64,000 bases of DNA from Athripsodes cinereus (lineage: Eukaryota; Arthropoda; Insecta; Trichoptera; Leptoceridae). The notes beneath the pieces are model-generated. The model was not told the DNA's origin and ran no database searches. It was given only the letters and a program-made list of their open reading frames with translations. Location: assembly GCA_947579605.1 (NCBI GenBank), contig OX388314.1, positions 7,812,001-7,876,000 of the forward strand. The letters run 5' to 3'. Shown here piece by piece: positions 54,339 through 64,000 of this stretch; positions within the stretch are counted from its first letter, which is position 1; the number at the start of each line of letters is the position of its first letter. A program made the translations under genes and the position numbers.

Positions 54339-55969
54339 CAGTGAAACCTATATCTATCGTTCCTCGAATAATGTTTTCCCGTATTTGTCGTTATTTTTTG
54401 CAGTTCCGAATTAGTTCCATACAAAACACGTAAAAACATATCGCATTCATCGTTTCTCTATATGATTTTATCGCATTGACCGTTTAAATTACACAAAAAA
54501 ATCGTATACCTATATGTATAAAAACATTGGAGAGCGAGTGACAAAGAATGAACAGTTTGTTGATTCTGTCTGCTGTCTTTTATGATAGTACATCAGTAGG
54601 TACAATAAAAATAGAAATGACGATGAAAGATTACATACAGTATAAAGTATGATTTTGCTCTACATGCAGCTTTCTTTTTTATTTTGTTACTATATTTTTT
54701 ATTTCAACAAATTGTTTTATAACTTTTGAAACATGTATCATTTTTAGGTAAGAGGTAACCTGTTGTCATCTAAGAGGTAACCTTTCATCTAAGAGGTAAC
54801 CTGTTGTCGTCGATAAAATCTTTGTACGTTGACTGCATGAGTAGAGTGAGGGCTTGTGAGAGTCTAACAGAAGAATTCCCCATTGGTATAGGCTTGAGGC
54901 AGGGCTGTCCGCTGTCCCCGATTCTTTTCACGATATATATGGATTGGATGAACAGAAAGAGCGAAACTCCTGATCAAATAACAGTGGGTAATGTGAATCT
55001 GAAAACACTGTTGTTTGCTGACGATATAGTAAGACTAACTTCATCTCAGAGTGGTATGCAGGAATGGTTGAGTAGTTTCGAGTCGGTTGCAAATAGAGCT
55101 GGCATGAGTATAAGCACAACTAAATCGGAAGTAATGGTTATAAGCCGAGAAGAAGTGCAGTGTGCGGTACATGTGAACGGGGCCCAACTCAAACAGATCT
55201 CGACATTCAAATACCTGGGAGTGGAGTTCTCAGCAGATGGTCGACAAACAGCGTGCATAGACAAGAGGATTGTGTCGGCAGGAAATGTGCTGAAAGCGCT
55301 TAAAAACCCGATAATACGTAAATCCGAGCTGACCCAACGGACGAAAATGGCCATATTTAAGACAATATACCGCCCTATCCTCACATATGGACACCAGATT
55401 TGGATGCTCACAGAGAACGTGAGATCAAGGTTACAGGCAGCAGAAATGCGGTTCCTCAGGGGAGTGGCTGGTGTGTTATTGAGAGACCGTATAAGGAATA
55501 CGTATGTTCGTGAGGCTCTCAAGGTAGAACCGGTACTCCTGCATATAGAGAGGTCGCAGTTGCGATGGCTGGGTCACGTTCTCCGCATGCCAGAAGACAG
55601 ACTACCACTTAGATCTTTGGAGGCTGTGGGAGAGGGCAGAAGACCGGTAGGCCGTCCTAGAAGAAGCTGGCAAGGGCATGTGTCAAACTTGTGTGTTGAA
55701 AGGTTTGGTTTGGAGTGGCCAGAGGTCCTGGAAGCAGCAGTGGACAGGGATCTCTGGACCCAACTAGGACAAGGGGAAGAAGATGTATGTATGTATGTAA
55801 ATATGTATCATTTTTATAAAACCTATATACTCGTACGTACCTACATATTAAACATTAAAATACATACATATTAATGTGATTTTTTCTATAATCCCGCATT
55901 CATTGTTTTTCCGCATCCATAGTTTATTTCAATAGGTCCCTTCAAAAACGATAGATAGAGGTTTCACTG
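54339..55969. mobile_element. pogo/Tigger-like element interrupted by a LINE
   Basis: Left end CAGTGAAACCTATATCTATC, right end its near-exact inverse (CAGTGAAACCTCTATCTATC on the minus strand), each flanked by TA (54337-54338, 55970-55971). CAGTnnAACCTC-type ends with a TA target are typical of pogo/Tigger elements. No transposase was found; the interior is occupied from about 54780 to 55800 by an RTE-like LINE fragment. Confidence 0.7.
54790..55800 (+). mobile_element. 5'-truncated RTE-like LINE nested in the pogo-like element
   Basis: The open frame 54804-55874 gives the C-terminal two thirds of the reverse transcriptase: GIGLRQGCPLSPILFTIYMD, LLFADDIVRL (active site FADD), STFKYLGVEFSADGR, PILTYGHQIW, then RSQLRWLGHVLRMPEDRLPL and VGRPRRSW. 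The coding part is uninterrupted and closes in a (GTAT)n tail (55785-55800). The start is cut by truncation; upstream is a threefold ctaagaggtaacct repeat (54750-54800). Confidence 0.83.
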
Positions 55970-56139
55970 TATATTCAAATTCAAAGCACAAAACAGATGA
56001 CTACTATATGTGTATTTGTCATGCGTCACAAATAATAAAGATTATTTTATGTGTATAAATATACATAAAAAAATCCTGCAACATATGTTGGATCGGCTCT
56101 GAAGAATCGAAGAAAAAAAGTTGAAATAAAGTAGGTCTT

Positions 56140-56320
56140 CAATTATTTTTTGTTAGTTTTTAAGTGTCCCGTAAAAGGCAGATTGGAGTTGGTAAAATAT
56201 TACGAACTTAAAAACATGAACGTTTTCAATTTAGCGATTAGGCATGCTACCCATCACATAAATATCTTATTTCGTTATTGCATGGAGAGGACAGCTTGTA
56301 TGTTAAATACTTTATACATA
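56140..56320 (+). repeat. Short repeat family A copy (sense)
   Basis: agtgtcccgtaaaaggcaga, cagcgatta-like tttagcgattaggcatgct, acccatcacataa and catggagaggacagcttgta mark a diverged sense copy lacking the (TAG)n end. Confidence 0.6.
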
Positions 56321-56727
56321 GATAAACTGGTCAATTTCTACTATAGGTTATCCAGTAGTATCCAGTTAGAAAATATATATTGATGATCATAGTTGTATTT
56401 ATTTTAATTATCTTTCACTGTACACTGTTACAAGATATCATGGGGCATCCAGATATGAGCTGTGGGAGGGGAACGAATTATATTTTTTATGTGTTATGTT
56501 ATGTTATGTTATGTTTGTTACATAACATACATATATATGTTATGAATGTGATTGTATAAATATAGGAGATGAATGCTTTTTGTAATTGTGTAATGTATGT
56601 TTCTATATGATTGATATGTTTGTGAGATGTTTGCCCTAGTACAGGTTATAATACCTAGTTGGGCAGCATCAATAAAAGTATGTATAAGATTTGTAATTTA
56701 TTAGCGATAAAAAAAATAAAATAAAAA

Positions 56728-58050
56728 GATTTATTCATCAACCCGATTACTGAACATCTTCATGGGGCCTATCATCTTTATGCAGATGATCTCCAATTAT
56801 ACATTCACTTTGATCTGAATAACATTGATGCTGCGTTCTTCAACATGAATACCAATCTTGAATATATAAATTTGTGGTGTAGAGATCACGGACTCTTGGT
56901 CAATCCAAGTAAATCACAAGCAATTATTATCGGAAGTCCTAGGAGTCTGTCTTCTCTTTCTTCACTCGCTCCTTTGCCATCTTTAGTCTTAAACGACTCA
57001 ACTATCCCCTTCTCTGATGTTGTTAAAAATCTGGGTTTGTTTTTCGATTCCAAGTTATCATGGTGGAAACAAGTCAACATAATCAGTAAAAAAGTATTCG
57101 GTTCACTGCATTCGCTCAGGAGAATGCAGAACTTCCTTTCAGTAGACACAAAAAAGCTATTGGTTCAGTCATTGATTCATCCCTTATTTGACTATGCTGA
57201 TGTTTGTTACTTGGATATCTCGATGGAAGGTTTAAATAAGTTGGAACGTCTTCAGAATACTTGCATTCGATATATCTTCGGGCTCAAGAAATACGATCAC
57301 ATATCTGAATATCGTGAACGCCTTGGCTGGAAAACTATTCTTCAACGCAGAAATGTTCACACTCTTTGTCTTCTTTATAAAGTTTTATTTGACCCCAATA
57401 CTCCACTGTATCTGAAGGAAAGATTTGAGTTTTTACACTCCCACGGACGACCACTACGATCAACCTCCAACAATCTTCTAGTGATCCCGTCGCATCGTTC
57501 GAGCTGTTATACCGATTCTTTTTCAGTTCATGGTGCTAGGTTGTGGAACCAGCTTCCACTAAAAACCCGTACTTGTACTTCCTTTTATACGTTCAAGAAA
57601 GAAGTTAATGGTTGCTAGTCTTCTGTCTCATCTACTTATTTGGAGGTTCCCCATGGTTTTAATTTTTTTTTTTTTTTGTGTATTCATACACAATGAGCAG
57701 TCCTGCCTCATTCCTACCACTTTATCCCATCCCCATATCCTATCATCTATGTCGTATCGCGTATCCGGAATTGTTTATATTGTTTTTATATTTAAGTAGT
57801 TTTTTATTTTATATGTATATTTGTTTTAGTATTTATATATATATGTATATATTTTCAATTATTTATTTACTTAATTTACTTACTTTTTTTATTTTATTTT
57901 TTGTTTAATGGGTTAGTTGGAAGATATCGCGCTTCTGCGATAAACTCGCCCATTGCACAAATTTATTTGTCTGGTTCTGCAATGTTTGTGTTTCAATAAT
58001 GTTTGTTTTTTTGTGCAATAAAGATTTTTTATTATTATTATTATTATTAT
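56728..58050 (+). mobile_element. 5'-truncated CR1-like LINE with intact 3' half
   Basis: Begins inside the reverse transcriptase (LFINPITEHLHGAYHL) with the active site YADDLQLY and runs open to the stop at 57616-57618. The C-terminal block is ARLWNQLPLKTRTCTSFYTF. A 3' UTR of about 400 bp ends in gtgcaataaag and an (ATT)n tail. The ggaagatatcgcgcttctgc motif in the 3' UTR also marks the fragment at 35545. No stop interrupts the remaining ORF, so insertion is fairly recent, but the 5' truncation makes it inactive. Confidence 0.85.
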
Positions 58051-58604
58051 TTATTCCTCTACATAGTTGAATTTCATGGCATAATTATGCATTTTAATAA
58101 TATTGCCAATCACTGGACAAGATGCCCCCCCCCCCCCTTCCCCCCACATGGCTTCTGTGATATCTTGTTACGTTACACAGTAAAGAATAATAAAAATACG
58201 TAGGTATGAAAATATACAATGATTATCAATGTATATTTTCATAATGGATACTACTGGATAACCTATAGTAGAAACTTACATATCTACATTCAGTGATTCA
58301 AGAGTATTTTTAGTTATTCTGTGGGTGCATTTTAAAATGCAATCAATTTGAAAACAACCGCATACTCTATTATACAATAGCAATAAATACACTTATTATT
58401 TATTCCTCCGCAATAGCAGTTACTTCATTTATTTACGATCGTCATGAGAATTCAATGTCATAATAATCTTTACAAATAAGCAATAATATTTATAAGTAAC
58501 AAAATATCTATAGTACCTACTCAGATATAGCATAGCAGACCCAGACCAGTATCCATATGTTGGCATTAACGATTAATAGATTAACGAATTAATAAGTTTA
58601 AGTT

Positions 58605-58790
58605 CCTGTGCAGTTCCCGATGAAGAATATGTAAAAGACAGATGTTCGTAAAATTCACATATAAGACAATAATTAACATTTAAAATTCAGCGATGAGGCG
58701 TGGCGAGGCGAGGCGTCATCCATCCTGAATGTCCTATTTTTTAGATGTTGGCACTGCTGTCTACCTCACTTGCGGGATATGATAGGATAT
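58605..58790 (+). repeat. Short repeat family A copy (sense)
   Basis: Contains attcagcgatgaggcgtggc with an internal gaggc duplication, catccatcctgaatgtccta and ctcacttgcgggatatgata. The central tgcatg stem and first block are diverged. Confidence 0.6.
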
Positions 58791-58799
58791 AAATCTTAC

Positions 58800-59830
58800 T
58801 TTTTTAAACGTAATTACTGTTATTTTTTTTGTTGAATTAAGTTCGTTATGTCCGATTAAAAACATTGGTCGAAAGACCTTCTTTTGAAGTAAAAAAAAAT
58901 GATTTTGAATCTGAAGAAAAAAATTCATTAATAGTTGTCTTTATCAAACTGTTTGTTTTCAGTTTGAGCGTGAGATTGACAAAGACATTACAAGTTACAT
59001 AACAAAACTTTCAATAAAACTTAGAAACCCCAATCGAGTCAAGTCGAATCAAGATATTTTTATTCATTAAAATGGAGTAAAAAGAACAAAATAAATACCA
59101 ATAAAATATTTAATGAAAAATTCTGTTTTAGCTCCAGATTATTTCGCGATGGGGACCTTTTTTGGCACTAAGTGTAACTTGCTTTACTAATATTTTAAAA
59201 AAGTTAAAGAATTAACGAGTAAAAATTTTTCTTTTTCACTAACGATTAATAAAGTTAAAATTTCGATTAACGGTGCCTAGTTCTGTTGTACCGACTGACT
59301 TTGATTCAATGTCTTTACGGAAAACTGCTATACATTTACTAACCGTGAATATAATATGTAATAAAAATCTATCCATTGATGATGTATTGTCAATAAAAAG
59401 GTATTTATCACGGCAATAAAGAAATTAATAAAAATCTTTAAACCAATTTTGAAGATTTTATCTCGTGGGCTGTACAACATAAAATATATTACCGCGCAAC
59501 AACACAGTGCATTTACAATATTAATTAACAGATAGTTATTTTGTTTTATAATATCTATTTTTAATTGGACTCCATGATGGTTACAGTTTAATCTTACCTT
59601 GAGTTCTCTTATACACATGGAACATATGTTTGATGTTGTATTTTAGTTTTACATACAAAACTTTAAGATACCTTTTAGTTTTACACACAAAATTTACCTA
59701 CATACATAATTTTAAGATTTTAGTTTTACATACAAAACTTTAAGATTTAAGTTTAACATACAAATTTTAAGATTATAATTTGCTATTTATATCTCTGTGC
59801 GATTCTGGACATTTTAAAATATACATTTTT
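58800..59830. other. AT-rich region without recognised features
   Basis: Contains repeated words such as tacatacaaaactttaagat at 59640-59770 (three loose copies), otherwise nothing I can name. Confidence 0.4.
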
Positions 59831-59842
59831 ATCAGTAGTAAC

Positions 59843-60349
59843 TAGTGATTTGAGAAGAGAAAATTCTCCAGAGAAATTTCTCGAGAACGAGAAATTTCTC
59901 CTCTGATGGAAGAGAAATTTCTCTCCATAATTCTTCTTAATGGTATTATGACCTTTCGCCCAGTATACTTCGCAGCCAACCTGATTGACCCAAAAATTTG
60001 TGGGGATGATAAAGGCCCAAATCAGAGGTTATTAACACTTTTTTTCCATGTACGTACCTGCAATTTTTTTTAACTTGAATATGGGCATGTGGGGTGTCAA
60101 CCATCAAGATTTTTCATCAGTTATTAGCACTTTTTTCTATGTAGGTACCTAACATTTTTTGTTTCCATAATTAATTGTAGCTATATTGGTGATAAATTGT
60201 CTCAACATTTGTACATTGTTATTGATTGATTGAATAAAGTGTTTATTATTATCATACTGTTAAATAAAAAATAAAAAAAATTCTCCGAAATAAAAAAATT
60301 TCTCGGTAAATTTCTCGAATAATTATTTCTTGAGAATTCCACAACACTA
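59843..60349. mobile_element. hAT-type MITE, 507 bp, 8-bp target duplication
   Basis: Starts TAGTGATTTGAGAA and ends in the inverse TTGTGGAATT-spaced CACTA (TAGTGTTGTGGAATTCTCAA on the minus strand). It is flanked by the perfect direct repeat GTAGTAAC at 59835-59842 and 60350-60357. Subterminal zones on both sides are packed with the palindrome gagaaatttctc. No transposase; the 59940-60060 interior is more ordinary sequence. Confidence 0.88.
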
Positions 60350-60370
60350 GTAGTAACACAAATAATATTC

Positions 60371-60483
60371 ATTAAGTGCCCCGTTTAGCAACAATGGTAA
60401 AATATTCAATTTTCAACAAGTTTGTGTACCAAACTTGTTGAAAATTTAATGTTTTATCGTTTTTGCTAAAGGGGCGCCTTAAT
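60371..60483. mobile_element. Short fold-back element, 113 bp
   Basis: Left arm attaag, ccccgtttagcaa, attttcaacaagtttg; right arm the inverse with several changes, around a tgtac centre. It could form a hairpin of about 50 bp. It lies 21 bp beyond the hAT MITE. Confidence 0.7.
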
Positions 60484-60489
60484 TCGTTC

Positions 60490-60690
60490 TATCTCGGCAT
60501 TTCAGCCTGCCAGCGGACTAATTGCATATACAATAAAGATGCAAGTTATCCTCTCCGTGCTAATGAAAGTTAAGAAGAGATTCAGGACAGTTTGCATACC
60601 TCATCGAGATACTACTAAACGAGATATTTTACACCCGAAAACTAAGGGAAAAGAGTGGGAGACTAAGAGATTCCTTGCCGGGAATTTCAT
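60490..60690 (-). repeat. Short repeat family A copy
   Basis: ctatctcggcatttcagcct, agcggactaattgcatatac, gcaagttatcctctccgtgc, gattcaggacagtttgcata, cctcatcgagat and agagtgggagactaag follow the family order. Confidence 0.6.
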
Positions 60691-61014
60691 GGTAAAGTTT
60701 ATTTATAATATAAATAAATATGTAAATTTTTTGTAGCTAGACATTTAAATTTACGTCTTTGTTACGCTTGATTATGTCTTACAACCTATTCAACCAATTA
60801 ATTTGTTTTTTTTTTTTATCAATTAATTACAAGTTAAATTGATCTATTGTTGAAACATTCCGATGAAAAATATCATATCGAGAAAATCTTTTTTTTTTAA
60901 CATGAATCATCAGTATTGTAACCTTCATAGCCATCAAGTGATTAATCAGTATATTAAATAATAAGTCAATTTATTAAATTTGATTAAACGACCCTGCAGA
61001 CCATCTGTCTATTC

Positions 61015-61351
61015 CAGTGTTTCCCAACCTTCTTCTCGTCGCGAACCAAAAGTAATATCCAACAGAATTTGGCGAACCCCCTATGTAGTCGTTAATGATA
61101 GGCAAAAAAACAATAAAATTTTCTTTATATGCTGCATAAGATATAGGCAGTATGCATACGTTCGAAACAACAGCGTGCAATCTGCATTGCATTTGGTGTG
61201 CTTTTTTTTTATTTTTTTGTGTTTTTGTTTTTTTCCTTTTATTTTTCTTGGGCCATTTAAAATCCCGCCATTACGCTATTATTTTCGCGAACCCCCTTTG
61301 TAGACATAGCGAACCCCCAGGGGTTCGCGAACCACCGGTTGGGAAACACTG
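61015..61351. mobile_element. hAT-type MITE, 337 bp, 8-bp target duplication
   Basis: Ends CAGTGTTTCCCAACC and its exact inverse GGTTGGGAAACACTG, flanked by GTCTATTC at 61007-61014 and 61352-61359. The CAGTGnTTCCCAACC end is common among hAT elements. Repeats of gcgaacccc lie near both ends. The plus-strand frame at 60980-61303 crossing it has no known domain. Confidence 0.9.
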
Positions 61352-61359
61352 GTCTATTC

Positions 61360-62660
61360 AAACAACGTTACGATACTTAATATTGTTTATGTAAAGGAAA
61401 CTTGCACAATACTTATCCAAAAAAATATCTCTGTTGTGAATCATTGGTGCCAGATTTTATTAAGATTCTACAATATTTCTTAGTTTTTTTATTGTATCAA
61501 GATAATTTTTTCCTTATTCGTTATTCTTCAGAACAATAGTAATTTCGCACCTAATTTGTTGATCCTTGAAACTAATAATATTCTATTTATTTCATGTAAC
61601 GATGGAGTTTTTGACCTCCTGACGATCGTATAAACAAATATTGATGACTGTGATTAGAACCTATTCATTGTTTTATTGAGTATTTTTTTCAACAAACAAG
61701 TGTATAATTTACATAGGCCATTGAACACATACGGCTGTGCCAAAACTAACATAAACTGTAGTTAATACCTACTTAATTTAATTGGTGTTTGTTTTACTAG
61801 TTGTTCAAGAAATTAATTCATACACTAAATAACTCAATTAACAATTTTATACGAGTACTTCCGATCTCGTCTGTCCCTGGAGTCTCTGGGATTGTAAAGT
61901 TATTTCGTTTTTTTGTTTATGTTTTCCAGTGTCAGTGCTCTTCCGCGAAATAAATGTTTTTTTAAAACACGATTTCTTACGTGAGTTGAACCTTTTTAAC
62001 CCATATATCCTGAATGCGTGGCACTCAAATTAAATGTCTCATTTTTGTAACGATATTTTTTATTTTTTTGTTTTATTTATACACGGCATAATTGCATTTA
62101 ATTACAAAGTGTGGAATGGATGACGTAATTTTTCATTCCATGATGGAGTCTTGCTGATGATGACGTTAATGAATCTTCTTGATAAAAAATGCTCTATTTT
62201 TATAATGCATATAATTATTAAAAATGGTAACATTCCTGTTTCATCGTCATTTAGAGGATATTAAGATCAAAGTTTTGCATTTTGAACAACACGCAAATTG
62301 AGCATGCAAACTTGCACAAAACGTTTAAATGATACTTGAGGCATACCGACCTGAATAAATGCTATTGTATGTTCGTGATCACTCGCACTTTTATTGTAAT
62401 AAATAAATAAACTCATGAAAATATATCTTATAATATTAACCTAAATCAATTGTTTGAACTAAAGCATTATCTCCCATTATTCAAACATAACGCAAATTAG
62501 TATTAAAATATTTGATTATAATTCGTTTTAAAATCATAATAATATATTAAATCTTCTACAATCTGGCAAGCAATTGATCTTTGTAAATAATTGATCTTTA
62601 TAGAATAGAATTAGTATTCTTTAAAGAATAGTTATTTATTATTATATCAAGCTAATTCTC
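61360..62660. other. AT-rich region without recognised features
   Basis: No coding region or transposon end recognised. Confidence 0.4.
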
Positions 62661-62664
62661 TCGT

Positions 62665-62995
62665 GCATGGCATTAACAGTATAAGTCAAAAAAATCGATT
62701 TTTACTTTTTGATGGAATCTTGTAGTATATCTCAAACTACACATGTGTAATCGATAACAAAAGTCAAATTGTAATTATAAGACCTTAAAAACAATATTTG
62801 TATTTAATAGTATATCTTATTTATTTTCAAACTCGTATAGCATTAAAAGTATATGTCGACCTATACTCTTAGTGACCAATCATTATGGTTAGTTTTCAAC
62901 ATTGTGACTGGCATCAACAGTATAAGTCAACATGTACTATGAGCCGCGTGAATGTTTTTTTTCTTACTAATTCACTTATACTGTTGGTATCACGT
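62665..62995. mobile_element. Possible MITE with repeated aacagtataagt ends
   Basis: The motif catta/catcaacagtataagtcaa occurs at 62668, 62840 (diverged) and 62910, and inverted at 62973-62992 (cacttatactgttggtatca). The outermost pair could be terminal inverted repeats. No target duplication is clear. Confidence 0.4.
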
Positions 62996-63081
62996 GCTGT
63001 CTCTCTTATTCTTTTGTTGGCTTTCTTCCTAGCCAGAAACTGCCAAGAAAAATTATTAGTTCAGGACAAAAAACACAAAAT

Positions 63082-63900
63082 TCAAAGCTTTATCAAATGG
63101 GGCTTAAGGAATAGGACAAGGAGTTTGAAAATACTTTTATTTCTTGAACCCAGGACCAAGGAAGTATTTGTAGGTAACGGAACCCTATAATGTACCAGGT
63201 TGTTAATCAAAGTTGGGTAGAAGTTATTGATCGGGCATTCGAAAAAAAAATGATCAAGGTCCTCCTCCTTCAGGCGGTCGCATAGAGGAGAACCAATAAC
63301 GTGGATTCGGTAGAGATGCGATCTGACAAAGCAATGAGCTAACTTCATTATACAGATCGTGGAGGTGTCAGCCTTACTCATTGAAATTTCCGAAAAACAA
63401 AAGTTTCGTGGACACATTGGGTTGGATTGAGGTATACTTTCTTCCTTTGAGTTGGCTGGTCTCTGACCACTCTGCCTGCCAGCACTGGATGAGATTTCGG
63501 CCGAATATCAAAGTGTAATCGGAGGCTGAGACAGTTTCCAATGGGTTAGGGAGGTTCGTTCCCAATTTGGCCAATAGATATACTGCCTCATTGCCCGGGA
63601 TCCCACGGTTCGGGATCCAACCCAGTACCACCTCTCCACTCAAAATCTGAAGTTTATATAGGAGGTATCTAATATCTAAAGATAAAAGATCATCTGGTTG
63701 GGATAATGCTGGAGAGAGAACGGCCTGGAGGGAGAACGGACTGGAGAGCGTTTTGAGAGTCGCTGAGGAGAGTTTTAACCCTATAATGGTGTATGGTCAG
63801 AGCCCTTATAGCCTCTCTAATAACAAGACATTCCGCTGAGAAGACTGACGACTCGTCTCTGTGCCTGAACATTTTATTAGTGTTATATTAAAAAAAGAAG
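63082..63900 (-). mobile_element. Decayed LINE with RNase H domain (I/R1-like ORF2 end)
   Basis: Minus-strand frames read, in order, SAECLVIREAIRALTIHHY and LLSDSQNALQSV (the E and D motifs of RNase H), then LGWIPNRGIPGNEAVYLLAK (corresponding to the W-I/V-P-x-H-x-G-I-x-GNE motif, with the histidine replaced by Arg), then CDRLKEEDLDHFFFECP, the C-terminal cysteine-histidine motif of I-type ORF2 proteins. Stops and frame changes separate the pieces. It continues out of the window to the right. Confidence 0.8.
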
Positions 63901-64000
63901 CCAGCCCCTCTACGCTCTTTGTCACTTTTCGAACTGTCTGTATAGATAGGTGCCAGTAGTGCCAATCGGAATCAAAAATTGATTTGAAAATATGAGGTGC

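Noticed and set aside
57608..57908. Hydrophobic frames downstream of the LINE at 56728
   Set aside because: They lie in its T-rich 3' UTR and have no family resemblance.

Overview
This is an AT-rich piece of animal nuclear DNA, almost certainly from an insect. It has spliced genes with GT-AG introns, a seven-transmembrane chemoreceptor of the insect gustatory receptor (Gr) type, and a dense, layered load of transposable elements. The order cannot be fixed from the sequence; a hemipteran or lepidopteran style of repeat landscape is only an impression.

The genes are all in the left 27 kb. (1) A complete four-exon gustatory receptor gene on the + strand (5276-12055, 438 aa), with retrotransposon, piggyBac-like and mariner insertions in its introns. 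(2) An eight-exon gene on the - strand (24918-12867, 541 aa) for the TUG/ASPSCR1 protein (two ubiquitin-like regions plus a UBX domain). It converges on the Gr gene, and its intron 5 holds a full-length CR1-like LINE. (3) A four-exon + strand gene (25355-27183, 223 aa) for RNA polymerase III subunit RPC8 (POLR3H). It is head-to-head with TUG across a 436-bp shared upstream region.

The left edge (139-3472) is a second, older copy of the Gr-end/TUG-end segment found at 10272-14373. It carries the last exon of another Gr gene, identical to exon 4 of the complete gene, and decayed copies of TUG exons 7 and 8. So a unit of Gr plus TUG 3' end was tandemly duplicated. Comparing the copies gives natural empty sites for four insertions: a mariner, a palindromic insertion, a hAT MITE and another inverted-repeat MITE.

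From 27.2 kb to the right edge no convincing cellular gene was found. This part is a mosaic of LINE pieces (RTE-like, CR1-like, RNase H-bearing I/R1-like), hAT-type MITEs with exact 8-bp target duplications, a pogo-like element with a LINE nested inside, several fold-back elements, a tRNA-derived SINE and at least a dozen copies of one short repeat family with a (TAG)n end.

The most interesting element is a 4.6-kb Ty3/gypsy retrotransposon at 44149-48779. Its two 307-bp LTRs are identical by eye and its reading frames are intact. A textbook A-AAA-AAC slippery site sits at the gag stop. The 13 bases just after the 5' LTR, where a tRNA primer site should be, are perfectly complementary to 13 bases inside the LTR itself, which suggests Tf1-style self-primed reverse transcription.
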